DNA of 48,739 nucleotides. Source: Bacteroidota bacterium (GTDB taxonomy: Bacteria; Bacteroidota; Bacteroidia; Cytophagales; Cyclobacteriaceae). The notes below the pieces were generated by a model, which did no database searches, was not told the DNA's origin, and saw nothing but the letters and a program-made list of their open reading frames with translations. Positions 16,741 through 26,167 of the stretch are shown here, in pieces; within the stretch, counting starts at the first letter, position 1, and each line of letters opens with the position of its first letter. The position numbers were made by a program, and so were the translations under genes. The stretch covers positions 1 through 48,739 of the forward strand of contig JAFDYY010000025.1 of NCBI GenBank assembly GCA_018267195.1. The letters run 5' to 3'.

Positions 16741-19700
16741 TTAAGATCCTTTTTTCAGTTCTTTCGACAACAGATAACGATTGACCTGATACAAGATGCC
16801 ACGAAGCGGTATGATTACCCAATCGGGGCGACCATTTAATTCATAGCCTAGTTCATAAATGGCCTTCTCCAACAAATAAACTCGCATCAATACTTCTCCT
16901 TCTTGCGATAAGCTTTTACCCATACTCATTTTTTCCATATAAGCCCCCATATAAAAACGGCTTACGTAGTGCTGCCATTGCTCGGCCCATTGGCTTAGAA
17001 ACTCCAGGTCTTTCTCACGGTAGTTTTCATTGAGTAATATCTTACCAAATGCGGCATAATGAAAGGAGCGCATCATTCCGGCTACATCTTTCAAAGGGTT
17101 CTTTTTTAGCCTTCGTTCGCTGAAACTAAACCCAGGTTCACCTTCAAAGTCAATAATTACAAAGTCTTTTCCCGTAAAAAGTACCTGGCCCAAATGGTAG
17201 TCGCCATGAATGCGGGTTTTTAGGGCATTTAACTTTACCTTATAAATTTCACTAAAGCACTCTAAAATAAGTTCTTCAGCAGCCAGCACTTCCTGGGCTA
17301 ATACTTGCGCATTCTTATTAAGTTTATCAACAGATTGTTCCAGTAATTTTAGGCGATCTCGCACTAATTTTTTTAATGAAGAAAATAACGATCGCTGGTA
17401 GTTGGCCGAAAAATACTCGGGAGTAAATGCCGGGTTAACTTTATCTGAGGCCAGCGCCAGGTGCATCTCGGCTGTTCGTTGCCCCAGGCGCACTACTCTT
17501 TCATAAAAGCCGCGACCAATTAATTCCTGTATCAGTTCGGGGGCTTCCTCAAATACGATAGATGATTTATTATTGAGTTTAGGAAGTTTTTCTTTTTTAG
17601 CATTAGTAATAACACGCTCATAAAAGCGGCCTACCGAATCAAGGGTCATAGTCCAGCTATCCCCCTGGTTTTCTACCTTTTCTTGCAGCAACCCAAACAC
17701 CATTACTTGCCCATCGTTATCATGATATTCTATGCTACCGGCATATTTTGGTGCATTACGAAAACTGGTACTTTCTGAGAGGAACCTTATAATTTCCAAA
17801 TCGGGGTTTATTTCTTTTTCAATTTTGCGATAAAACTTGAAGAAGAATTTATCATTATAGATGATGGAGGTATTGCTTTGTTCGGCTTTCAGGATTTTTG
17901 AATCAATGGTGTCGGAGTTAAGACGTGTGTAAACACTTGAATTAAATTCTAATGTTCCATCCTCCTCTTTGAGGCGCGATTTTCTATCCATGGCCTGAAA
18001 AAGAAAATCTCGAAACCCTTTATCAAAGCAACTATCTATTAAAAAACCGGTTTTCCCTTGAAAATCGGCCCGGCAGATTACGCTTTGGGCGGTAAACTCT
18101 GTTTTTTCGAAAAGCGTGTCGGAAGAAGCAAAATAAAGAGGTAAAAAATAGAGTTCGGGCAAGCGTTGCACATAATGCACCTCGATAACTGAAAGATAGT
18201 GCATCTCCCTCTCTGCTTTTAGAGGGATAATTTTATTCATACTTATTTTGGAAATAGTGCGGGCTTTGCCACCAAACCATCGGCATTTTTTCATGAAAGA
18301 TGACAAGACTTTGCGTTCTAAGAATCGCACATTGTCATAGTCTGAAAAGGTACGTTCCCATGATAAGTCGGACTGAAAAAGCGGTAATTCACCGGAGGTG
18401 GTAACAGTTCCTGTTTTTTCGGAAGCATCTAACTGAAACCAAAAATAACCGTATGGTCCAATCGTAATGGGATAGTCTCCTTCGTCAACACTGCGAAAGC
18501 GATTTTGACTAAACACTTCGGTTACATCGCAATCTTTATAATCAGAAAAATCGAGTATGGTAGATTGTGAAAACTGCGATAAGTTTGCTATAACTACGAC
18601 ACGATGGTTTTTATGCGTTCGTATAAAACAAAGTACTTTGGCATTTGAGCTTTCAATAAATTTTAATTCACCACGCCCGAATACGCCCAGTCTTTTGCGC
18701 ATCTCCACAATATTTCTAATCCACCACAAAAGCGAAGTTGGGTTTTCTTCCTGCGTGGCCACATTCACAGACTCATACCGGTAGGCCGGGTCTGATATTA
18801 CCGGGAGAAATAATTTTTGTGGATTGGCAGAAGAAAAGCCAGCGTTCAGGTTTACATTCCATTGCATGGGGGTGCGCACCCCAAAGCGATCGCCCAAATA
18901 AATATTATCGCCCATTCCAATTTCATCGCCATAGTAAATAACCGGTGTGCCGGGCAGCGAAAACAACAACATGTAGAGAAGTTCTATCTTACGTTTGTCG
19001 TTGTTGAGCATCGGGGCAAGCCTTCTTCGTATGCCCGTATTGTGTTTGGTGTGCGGGTCGGTAGCATAGGCTTTAAAGAGGAAATCTTTTTCTTCTTCGG
19101 TCACCATTTCCAACCCTATTTCGTCATGATTGCGCAAAAACAGCGCCCATTGGTTGGCCTCAGATGTGGCCGGGGTTTGTTCAATAATATCGATTACGGG
19201 GTAAGTATCCTCGGTGCGCAAACTCAGAAAAAGCCGGGGCATTAACGGATAGTTAAAGCACATGTGGCACTCGTCTTCTTTGCCAAAATATTCTGCGGCA
19301 TCTTCGGGCCATAGATTAGCTTCGGCAATCAGAATCCGGTGCTCGTAGTGTTTATCTATATACGCTCTTATTTTTTTTAGAAAATCATGTGTCTCTGGAA
19401 GATTTTCGCAACTGGTATCATCTCGCTCAAACAAAAAAGGGATGGAGGCCAACCGAAATCCATCTACGCCCATTTTTAGCCAGTGATCAATCACCTTAAT
19501 TACTTCCAGTTGAACCTCGGGATTGTCGTAGTTCAACTCGGGCATGTGTTTGTAAAACCGGTGCCAATAATATGCTTTGGCTTCATTATCCCACGCCCAA
19601 TTAGACGATTCCTCATCGGGAAATACCAGTCGTGCATCTTTATATTTTTCGGGGGTATCGTTCCAGACATAATAATTCTTATACTTAGAGCCCGCCCTTG

Positions 19701-20067
19701 CCTTGCGCGATTTCTGAAACCACAGATGCTGATCAGACGTGTGGTTAAGGATAAGCTCCGTAATAACACGCATCCCTCGAGCGTGAGCTTCTTTTAAAAA
19801 AAGTCTGAAATCGGCCTGAGTTCCGTAATCAGGATGGATGGCCGTATGGTCGGTTACATCATAACCATCATCTTTCATAGGAGACTCGAAAAACGGCAAC
19901 AACCAAATAGTATTAATGCCCAAGTCTTCAAGGTAATCAAGTTTTGAAATTAGCCCCGGAAAATCGCCAATGCCATCGCCATTGCTGTCGCAGAAAGAAC
20001 GGACACTCAACTCATAGATGATAGAATTTTTATACCACAGGGGATCGTTTTTGATAGCACCAGTCAT
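16741..20067 (-). CDS. treS: Trehalose synthase-maltokinase fusion (TreS-Pep2) with a missing nucleophile
   Basis: This is a 1108-residue cytosolic fusion. Residues ~1-560 are a TreS-type GH13 domain ([68 protein letters not shown]). Residues ~600-1105 are a maltokinase (Pep2-like) domain with [11 protein letters not shown] and [16 protein letters not shown] intact. TreS normally interconverts maltose and trehalose; maltokinase makes maltose-1-phosphate for GlgE. In the nucleophile motif, DGFRLDA of the family reads DGFRLAS: Ala207 (codon GCC, 19447-19449) replaces the catalytic Asp. The acid Glu249 (LIAEANLW) and Asp315 (LRNHDE) remain. The domain is therefore probably not an active isomerase. 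Start ATG directly abuts the glgE stop (TAAATG), so translation is coupled. Confidence 0.93.
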   Translation of the reverse strand: MTGAIKNDPLWYKNSIIYELSVRSFCDSNGDGIGDFPGLISKLDYLEDLGINTIWLLPFFESPMKDDGYDVTDHTAIHPDYGTQADFRLFLKEAHARGMRVITELILNHTSDQHLWFQKSRKARAGSKYKNYYVWNDTPEKYKDARLVFPDEESSNWAWDNEAKAYYWHRFYKHMPELNYDNPEVQLEVIKVIDHWLKMGVDGFRLASIPFLFERDDTSCENLPETHDFLKKIRAYIDKHYEHRILIAEANLWPEDAAEYFGKEDECHMCFNYPLMPRLFLSLRTEDTYPVIDIIEQTPATSEANQWALFLRNHDEIGLEMVTEEEKDFLFKAYATDPHTKHNTGIRRRLAPMLNNDKRKIELLYMLLFSLPGTPVIYYGDEIGMGDNIYLGDRFGVRTPMQWNVNLNAGFSSANPQKLFLPVISDPAYRYESVNVATQEENPTSLLWWIRNIVEMRKRLGVFGRGELKFIESSNAKVLCFIRTHKNHRVVVIANLSQFSQSTILDFSDYKDCDVTEVFSQNRFRSVDEGDYPITIGPYGYFWFQLDASEKTGTVTTSGELPLFQSDLSWERTFSDYDNVRFLERKVLSSFMKKCRWFGGKARTISKISMNKIIPLKAEREMHYLSVIEVHYVQRLPELYFLPLYFASSDTLFEKTEFTAQSVICRADFQGKTGFLIDSCFDKGFRDFLFQAMDRKSRLKEEDGTLEFNSSVYTRLNSDTIDSKILKAEQSNTSIIYNDKFFFKFYRKIEKEINPDLEIIRFLSESTSFRNAPKYAGSIEYHDNDGQVMVFGLLQEKVENQGDSWTMTLDSVGRFYERVITNAKKEKLPKLNNKSSIVFEEAPELIQELIGRGFYERVVRLGQRTAEMHLALASDKVNPAFTPEYFSANYQRSLFSSLKKLVRDRLKLLEQSVDKLNKNAQVLAQEVLAAEELILECFSEIYKVKLNALKTRIHGDYHLGQVLFTGKDFVIIDFEGEPGFSFSERRLKKNPLKDVAGMMRSFHYAAFGKILLNENYREKDLEFLSQWAEQWQHYVSRFYMGAYMEKMSMGKSLSQEGEVLMRVYLLEKAIYELGYELNGRPDWVIIPLRGILYQVNRYLLSKELKKGS

Positions 20068-22014
20068 TTACATGTGTGATTGATGGATACTAAGTTGAAA
20101 TAAATGAAAAGGCATTTTGTGTGGATTGATTTCTACAAAATTCCATTCTTGAGTCCAGGTATAATGCTCGTCTGTCATTAAATCAAAAAGTTTGATATTG
20201 ATTCGATCGCTTAATCTTAGTTTTTCTTTGGGCAATTGTACATAGCCCGATTGGGTTTGCTGCGGATCGAGATTTACCACCACTAAAATCAGATTAGAAA
20301 GATCATCGGTCGCTTTCAGATAAGCGATCAACTGATCGTTGCCTACCTCACAGAACTGAATATTCCAGGTTGACTGCAGTGCGGTATTATTTTTACGGGC
20401 CCGATTGATCATAGTCATGATGTCGGTCATGCGATTGGTTTTTTTCCAATCGTAGTGACGCACCTCATATTTTTCAGAGTTGAAATATTCTTCCTTTCCG
20501 TCTATGGGAGTGTTCTCATAAAATTCATAAGACGGGCCATAAACACCAACGTTAGATGACAACGTAGCCGCCAACGCGTAGCGTATAATAAAACTATTTT
20601 CTGTCTGATGCTGCAGATGGTAAGGCAAAATGTCGGGTGTATTAGGCCAAAAATTGGGGCGAAAGAAATTGCGCGAAGGTCCCTGCACAAGTTCATTCAT
20701 GTAGTTGGTAAGTTCGCTTTTGTTTACACGCCATGTAAAGTAGGTGTAGGATTGAGTGAAGCCCACTTTGGCCAGCGATTCCATAATTTTAGGCCGGGTA
20801 AATGCTTCCGAAAGAAAAATGATATCGGCCTCTTTTTTATGCACTTCGGCAATTACCCAATGCCAAAAAGGAATGGGCTTAGTATGCGGATTATCTACTC
20901 TGAAAATTTTTACACCTTGGTTCATCCAAAACAAAAAAACCGAGAGCAATTCTTGCCACAGAGCTTGCCAATCGTCCGTTTCAAAATTAAACGGATATAT
21001 ATCCTGATATTTTTTGGGAGGATTTTCGGCATATTGAATGGAGCCATCGGGGCGTTGTTTAAACCACGACTTATGTTCTTTTACATAAGGGTGATCTGGG
21101 GCACACTGAAATGCTATATCCATCGCTATATCAATACCTATTTTTTTAGCTTCCGAAATGAGTTTTTTGAAGTCTTCCAGCGTTCCGAGAGCAGGTAAAA
21201 CAGACTTATGGCCTCCTTCATCGCTGCCGATGGCCCAAGGCGATCCGGGTTCACCGGCCACTGCCCGCACGTTGTTATTTTTACCTTTTCGGTTGATTTT
21301 CCCAATGGGGTGAATGGGGGGAAAATAGAGCACATTGAAGCCCATGGCCGAAATACGTGGTAACAGTTTTATGCAATCGCGAAAGGTGCCATGCCGCCCG
21401 GCATCGAGAGCAGATGAACGCGGGAAAAATTCGTACCATGTGCTGAAATTGGCCTTTTTACCCTCCACTAAAATTTCTAATTCTTGGCCGGAGGTAGTAA
21501 ATATTTCTTTCAGCGGGTGGTTATAAACAATTTTTTCAAACTCATCAGACAGTACACTTGCCACGGCCTCGGCATAGTGGCCCGAGTCTTCCAGTTTGAT
21601 GGCCCACAAAGTGAGTTCCGGTTTTTCTAAACTCAATTTGCGAAGCATAGAGGCTCCCTCCATCAACTCAACTTTTACATCTACCCGGGCGGCTGCTTTC
21701 TTTTTAAATCCATCGTACCAAGTATCAAAATGATCAATCCAGGCATGAATTGAAAAAAAATATTTTTCCTGTTTAAGCGTGTAAAAGGAAGCCTGCCATA
21801 CATCGTTTGCGGTAGGTACCATGAGAATTTCGGTAGGGTTAGTTTCGGCAGCTGACCGAACCCACAACGAAGCCCTGATATGATCGTGGCCATCGGCAAA
21901 GATGGACGCTGTTACATCCACTCTTTCACCAACCGTTCTTTTGGCCGGATATATACCTCCCTCTACCTGAGGCTGAATGTTTTCAATAATAACACGTTGT
22001 TGTCCGTTGAGCAT
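20068..22014 (-). CDS. glgE: Alpha-1,4-glucan:maltose-1-phosphate maltosyltransferase
   Basis: This is a 648-residue GH13_3 enzyme that transfers maltosyl units from maltose-1-phosphate to a growing alpha-1,4-glucan. The N-terminal DUF3416 beta-sandwich domain (~1-110, GGIYPAKRTVGERVDVTASIFADGHD) is followed by a helical insert and the barrel. Signatures are FNVLYFPPIHPIGKINRKGKNN, nucleophile Asp374 in IFRVDNPHTKPIPFWHW, the Glu in FLSEAFTRPK, the third Asp in PNTPDILPYHLQ, and YGPSYEFYENTP. Length and domain order are normal and all key residues are present. It sits between the exported amylase gene (6-bp gap) and treS-maltokinase (no gap), which supplies its substrate. Confidence 0.96.
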   Translation of the reverse strand: MLNGQQRVIIENIQPQVEGGIYPAKRTVGERVDVTASIFADGHDHIRASLWVRSAAETNPTEILMVPTANDVWQASFYTLKQEKYFFSIHAWIDHFDTWYDGFKKKAAARVDVKVELMEGASMLRKLSLEKPELTLWAIKLEDSGHYAEAVASVLSDEFEKIVYNHPLKEIFTTSGQELEILVEGKKANFSTWYEFFPRSSALDAGRHGTFRDCIKLLPRISAMGFNVLYFPPIHPIGKINRKGKNNNVRAVAGEPGSPWAIGSDEGGHKSVLPALGTLEDFKKLISEAKKIGIDIAMDIAFQCAPDHPYVKEHKSWFKQRPDGSIQYAENPPKKYQDIYPFNFETDDWQALWQELLSVFLFWMNQGVKIFRVDNPHTKPIPFWHWVIAEVHKKEADIIFLSEAFTRPKIMESLAKVGFTQSYTYFTWRVNKSELTNYMNELVQGPSRNFFRPNFWPNTPDILPYHLQHQTENSFIIRYALAATLSSNVGVYGPSYEFYENTPIDGKEEYFNSEKYEVRHYDWKKTNRMTDIMTMINRARKNNTALQSTWNIQFCEVGNDQLIAYLKATDDLSNLILVVVNLDPQQTQSGYVQLPKEKLRLSDRINIKLFDLMTDEHYTWTQEWNFVEINPHKMPFHLFQLSIHQSHM

Positions 22015-22020
22015 GGATGG

Positions 22021-23835
22021 TTATGATTTAACCTTAAAAATATAAGCACTATGAGGGGGGAGTTCTAATTCGGTTAAAAAATTATTGTCGAATCCGATAT
22101 CCATACCGCTGCGCAGTAAATCACGACCTATATATTTTATGTTTTTATTTAATTTCATGGCGGCCACCGCTTCATCACTCAGTTGTAGCTTCACTTTTTC
22201 CATTTTTAAACTGAAGTTGGTTACAATAACTAAGCTTTCTTCGCCATAGGTGCGAACAAAGGCATGAACCAGCGATGGGATATTTCCTTTTTCAGTGTTG
22301 GCTTGTGTCAAATCAAAATATTGGCCTGAAACAATGGCCGGATCAGAAGAAGCCAAGGTCAGAATGTCCCCATAAAATTGGCGCAATTGTTTTTGATCAT
22401 CATTCAGTTTTCCGCCATCAAATTTTCCTTCGTTCATCCAAGCCTGGTGTGCCGGCACACCCCAGTAATCAAAAATAGTGGTGCGGCCGTCTTCTTCTGA
22501 AAATCCTTCGATCCCGGCTCCGGCCTCTCCTACTTCTTGCCCAAAGTAAATCATGACCGGGCTTGGGTCTATGGTTGCGCTTACAACCATAGCCGGTAAA
22601 GCCTTCCAAGGGTCCCCCGCAAAAAAAGAAGAAGCAATCCGTTGCTCATCATGGTTTTCAAGAAAATGAATTAAGCGGGTATTTAGCCCACTCAGGCTCT
22701 GTTGAATTTTAGATAGCTCGGTAGTAGATGACTTTTGGTTTACCAACATACGAAGTTGGTCGTAGAGTTGAACCTTGTCATACAGAAAATCGAACTGTCC
22801 CTTTTCGGTATAGTTTTTATATTGTTGCGGGTTGTAGATCTCAGCAATAAAAATAATTTTTGAGTTAACTTCCTTCACTTGCGGAATAACCCAAGCCCAA
22901 AATTCTACCGGCACCATTTCGGCCATATCGCAGCGGAAGCCATCAATATTTTTTTGAGCCCAGAAAAGTAAAATGTCTTTCATTTTAAGCCATGTATTGG
23001 GCACCGGATCAAAATGAGTTTGGCGGTTATTTAAAATATCCACTCCATAATTCAATTTTACTGTTTCAAACCAATCAGTAATATCGGGCGTGGCTTTAAA
23101 CTGATCATTGCCCGAAGCCTTGGCCGGAACTTCGTTAAACTTACCATCTTTAGTGGGGAATGTATTTTGATATCCGAGGGGCACATAGTTTACGGGTGGC
23201 TGAAAGTGCTGACCGGGCAGATAATAAAAATTATTACCCGCCTTAAAGGCAACGGTTTTATCATCTTCTTCGCCCAAGTCTTTTATCCCGGCAGGTTTGG
23301 TATCGCTATGGTATGCCCGTGCCACATGGTTCGGTACAAAATCAATAATTACTTTTAACCCATTTAGATGAGTGCGGGCTATGAGTTGCTCAAATTCATT
23401 CATCCGTCTTGGTACCTCTACAGCCAAGTCAGGGTTTACATCATAATAATCTTTGATGGCGTAAGGTGAACCAGCACGTCCTTTTACCACATCGGCATCA
23501 TCAAGGGAGATTCCAAACTTAGTGTAATCGGTAAGCAGGGCATGCTCAATTACACCGGTGTACCACACGTGGGTTACCCCCAGCTCTTTAATGCCTTTCA
23601 AAGCGGTATCCGTAATATCGTTAAATTTACCTACTCCGTTTTCTGCCAGCGTACCATACCGTTTATTGTTTGTGTTTTTATTGCCAAACAACCGTGTCAT
23701 CATTTGGTAAATGACTGCTTTTTGTGTTTTAATTTCTGCTCTGGGCACTTCGGGGATTTTATCCTTGGGGGAGGAACAACGACATATTAAGGCGGTAGAC
23801 GCGACAAATAAAAATAATAGGCGAATATTGATCAT
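22021..23835 (-). CDS. Exported alpha-amylase family GH13 protein
   Basis: This is a 604-residue GH13 enzyme with an N-terminal export signal (MINIRLLFLFVASTALICRCSS). It may be a lipoprotein with Cys18 or Cys20 as the anchor, though neither lipobox is ideal. Conserved regions: VIIDFVPNHVAR, nucleophile Asp303 in IDGFRCDMAEM, the Glu in IIFIAEIYNP, and the last Asp in HFLENHDEQRIAS. All catalytic residues are present, so it should hydrolyse alpha-glucans in the periplasm or at the cell surface and release malto-oligosaccharides or maltose. It is the first gene of the cluster amylase-glgE-treS/maltokinase-glgB-GH57. No susC/susD pair or transporter lies nearby. Confidence 0.9.
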   Translation of the reverse strand: MINIRLLFLFVASTALICRCSSPKDKIPEVPRAEIKTQKAVIYQMMTRLFGNKNTNNKRYGTLAENGVGKFNDITDTALKGIKELGVTHVWYTGVIEHALLTDYTKFGISLDDADVVKGRAGSPYAIKDYYDVNPDLAVEVPRRMNEFEQLIARTHLNGLKVIIDFVPNHVARAYHSDTKPAGIKDLGEEDDKTVAFKAGNNFYYLPGQHFQPPVNYVPLGYQNTFPTKDGKFNEVPAKASGNDQFKATPDITDWFETVKLNYGVDILNNRQTHFDPVPNTWLKMKDILLFWAQKNIDGFRCDMAEMVPVEFWAWVIPQVKEVNSKIIFIAEIYNPQQYKNYTEKGQFDFLYDKVQLYDQLRMLVNQKSSTTELSKIQQSLSGLNTRLIHFLENHDEQRIASSFFAGDPWKALPAMVVSATIDPSPVMIYFGQEVGEAGAGIEGFSEEDGRTTIFDYWGVPAHQAWMNEGKFDGGKLNDDQKQLRQFYGDILTLASSDPAIVSGQYFDLTQANTEKGNIPSLVHAFVRTYGEESLVIVTNFSLKMEKVKLQLSDEAVAAMKLNKNIKYIGRDLLRSGMDIGFDNNFLTELELPPHSAYIFKVKS

Positions 23836-24299
23836 GGCACAAGTTATGCCTCAATGGTATCAGTTGCAATGATGTGAAGAAATTAAAATTCTTAACCTAT
23901 TTCTCTCCGCACTACTTTTCAATCGGCTACCCTAACCAAGCGCGCTCGGTTTCTTCCATTCGTTAATTTTAAAACACTTCAATGTCGGCTACTTCATCAT
24001 CTACTTTGAGTTCTTCTGTTACCAAGATGATTTCCACATCAGATGCTTTATAAAATACATACTTTCACATACCCGTTATGATATCCACAACAATTAGCTA
24101 TCGGTATAAAAAAGTAAAATTTATATTTGCATTATTAATATAAGCGCTTGATTATAAATTATTTATAAGTAATACACGGAAAGATAACAGCAAAATACGG
24201 ATCAATCCATTATTGTTCGTTAAAGAAATTTTATAAATAACCGGTCGTAATCTGCAAATACATTTTAATTTGCGCAAAAAACATAATTGTCTATATACT
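23836..24299. other. Intergenic region (464 bp) with a possible gene remnant
   Basis: The region separates the divergent glucan operon and the SPOR/OmpA gene and must hold both promoters. TATATTTG at 24122-24129 matches the -7 consensus for the plus strand but has no clear -33 box and lies ~170 bp upstream of the ATG. On the minus strand 23972-24064 is an open stretch of 31 codons without a good start that reads like a protein C-terminus (YKASDVEIILVTEELKVDDEV). The part from 24070 to 24299 is AT-rich. I found no RNA gene or repeat. Confidence 0.4.
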
Positions 24300-25490
24300 A
24301 TGAAGCACACGCTTTCACTTACCTTTTTCGTTTTAATCATTTTTCAATCATGGGCACAAGAGGTAAGCCCGTTGGCCAACGGCTACTATGTGGTAGTGGC
24401 TACCTATAAAGAAGGCCAAGGAAAAGAGGCATCTAAACTGGCCGAATCGCTTACCAAAAAAGGTTTCCATTCAAGTTTTGGATTAGAGAAAAGCAAAGCC
24501 TTTGTATATGTCTATATTGAAAATTATGATTTCGATCATTTTTATGATGCTGTTAAACGCATGATGCAAGCCCGGGAAGCGGAGGATTTTAAAACCGCTT
24601 GGGTATTAAAGATAAAAGATGGGAGGCAAATAAAAGAAGGCGACCCTATTGAACCATCTAAACCTACACCAGCTCCCACCCCAATAAATACCCCATCAAC
24701 CCCATCGGTTGTTACCGAGTATATACCCAACCCTCCTTCTAAGCCTGTTATAAGGCCTCAATATTTAGGAAATACCCCTGTTTTTCTTTCTGTTTTTCGT
24801 AAAGGCGATAGCAAAGTGCTTAATGCCGAAATAAAAATTATCGATACCGACCACAAGAAGCTAATGGGCAAAGCCAAAGCCAATAGCTATCTCAATATTT
24901 CAGATCCTCGTTCCGCCTCATCCGATATTACGCTGGTAGCCTCTGCCCTTGGCTACCAGGAAACCACACAACACATCAACTACAAACTAACAGAACGCGA
25001 TACCTTAAAAGAAGGAATTACTTTGTTTGGAAATTACTATATGGTTGATTTTGAAATGGAAAAAATTTCAACCAATGCTTCTTCTGCCCTTAATGAAATT
25101 GCCTTTTTTAATGACGCGGCAATTATGACGCCTGCCAGCAAAGATCAGCTACAAGAAATTCTTGAAGTACTAAACGAAAATCCCGGATTAACGATTAAAA
25201 TAAACGGACATACTAACGGAAACTCGCGGGGCGATATTATTTACATGGGGCCTTCCAAAAATTATTTTGCCCTAAGCAGCGACCGCAAAACCAAAAAAGG
25301 ATCAGCTAAAGAACTTTCTCTGGCACGTGCCGAAGCTATTAAAAACTGGCTGATTGACCAGGGGGTCAGCACCAGTCGGATCGCAACCGAAGGATGGGGA
25401 GGCAATAAACCAATTTATGATTCAAAAAGCGTGAATGCCCGTAAAAATAGCCGAGTAGAAATTGAATTTACTTCGTCTACAGGAAAATAG
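24300..25490 (+). CDS. Exported SPOR-like/OmpA-domain envelope protein
   Basis: This is a 396-residue exported protein with signal MKHTLSLTFFVLIIFQSWAQ. Residues ~25-105 form a SPOR-like domain (GYYVVVATYKEGQGKEASKLAESLTKKGFHSSF). A proline/threonine linker (~112-150) follows, then a beta-rich region resembling a carboxypeptidase-regulatory domain (~160-235). Residues ~265-395 are an OmpA C-terminal domain (LTIKINGHTNGNS, LSLARAEAIKNWLIDQGVSTSRIATEGWGG, ARKNSRVEIEF). Both SPOR and OmpA domains bind peptidoglycan in known families, so it probably ties the envelope to the wall. The canonical GHTD is GHTN here, and the domain has an extra ~20-residue loop. The start at 24300 fits the signal peptide. 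It is a single gene followed by a tRNA on the other strand. Confidence 0.75.
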   Translation: MKHTLSLTFFVLIIFQSWAQEVSPLANGYYVVVATYKEGQGKEASKLAESLTKKGFHSSFGLEKSKAFVYVYIENYDFDHFYDAVKRMMQAREAEDFKTAWVLKIKDGRQIKEGDPIEPSKPTPAPTPINTPSTPSVVTEYIPNPPSKPVIRPQYLGNTPVFLSVFRKGDSKVLNAEIKIIDTDHKKLMGKAKANSYLNISDPRSASSDITLVASALGYQETTQHINYKLTERDTLKEGITLFGNYYMVDFEMEKISTNASSALNEIAFFNDAAIMTPASKDQLQEILEVLNENPGLTIKINGHTNGNSRGDIIYMGPSKNYFALSSDRKTKKGSAKELSLARAEAIKNWLIDQGVSTSRIATEGWGGNKPIYDSKSVNARKNSRVEIEFTSSTGK

Positions 25491-25511
25491 TTTGAGAAAT
25501 AAAGCCGGTTG

Positions 25512-25585
25512 TAGCGAGGAGCAGATTTGAACTGCCGACCTTCGGGTTATGAATCCGATGCTCTAACCAACTGAGCTACCTCGCC
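25512..25585 (-). tRNA. tRNA-Met (CAT), elongator type
   Basis: On the minus strand a complete 74-nt cloverleaf can be drawn. The acceptor stem is GGCGAGG/CCTCGCT with one G-T end pair, the D arm is GCTC...GAGC, the anticodon loop is TTCATAA with anticodon CAT, and the T arm GGCAG/CTGCT contains TTCAAAT. The 3' CCA is not encoded. The first acceptor pair is a G-T wobble rather than the mismatch of an initiator, and the D-loop resembles elongator Met; a lysidine-modified tRNA-Ile2 is the alternative. The 31-39 pair is an A-C mismatch. Confidence 0.92.
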
Positions 25586-25714
25586 TTCTTCAAAAAAAGA
25601 AGCGCAAACATACAAACTTTTTTAAGCGATTCAAGTATTTCACTAAATACCTTGACTAAGATTATTTGTTGTTTAGAAAAAAACTTTTAATTTAACAACA
25701 AATCGTTAGGATGT

Positions 25715-26119
25715 ATGGCCTCGGAAACTAAAACCCTTTTTACGACAGATTATGAAATCCATGCTTCCATTAAAATGCTATACCCCTACATCCAAACGGC
25801 CGGAGGTTTGGCCGAATGGTTTGCCGAAAATGTAACCATCAGCCCGGAAAAAATTTTCACTTTCACATGGGATAATGAACAGCACAAAGCTGTATTAGCT
25901 GCACACCGCACCAATCATTTTGCCCGCTTTGAATATCTGCCCGAAACCAAACAAGATAAAAGCGACCCCTCTTACTTTGAACTTCGCCTGGAAGTAAATG
26001 ACCTTACCCAGACCACCTTCCTTAAAATAAGTGATTATTCTGATTTTGATGATATGGACGAACTCCAAGATTTATGGGACAGCCTGGTAGAAAAATTAAA
26101 ACAAGTTGTAGGCGGCTAA
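25715..26119 (+). CDS. START-like (SRPBCC fold) domain protein
   Basis: This is a 134-residue cytosolic protein that fits a Bacteroidota START-like family. Recognisable parts are the N-terminal strand TLFTTDYEIHASIKMLYPYIQTAGGLAEWFAENV, a central FTFTWDNEQHKAVLAAHRTNHFARFEY, and a C-terminal helix DELQDLWDSLVEKLKQVVGG closing a helix-grip hydrophobic pocket. The family is usually annotated as lipid or polyketide-like ligand binding, but no ligand is known here. The gene lies 48 bp before pgi on the same strand and may be co-transcribed. Confidence 0.78.
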   Translation: MASETKTLFTTDYEIHASIKMLYPYIQTAGGLAEWFAENVTISPEKIFTFTWDNEQHKAVLAAHRTNHFARFEYLPETKQDKSDPSYFELRLEVNDLTQTTFLKISDYSDFDDMDELQDLWDSLVEKLKQVVGG

Positions 26120-26167
26120 TCTTGTTCGGTACTTTTTGCTGTTCTAATTTTCCGCTTTTAAAAAAAT

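Noticed and set aside
19750..19770. Asp-to-Glu change in GH13 region I of TreS (TELILNH)
   Set aside because: Glu at this place is also found in trehalose synthases with normal catalytic residues, as far as I recall, so it is not a second lesion.
20608..21198. Plus-strand frame of 196 codons
   Set aside because: It is antisense to glgE, whose catalytic motifs are in the other strand.
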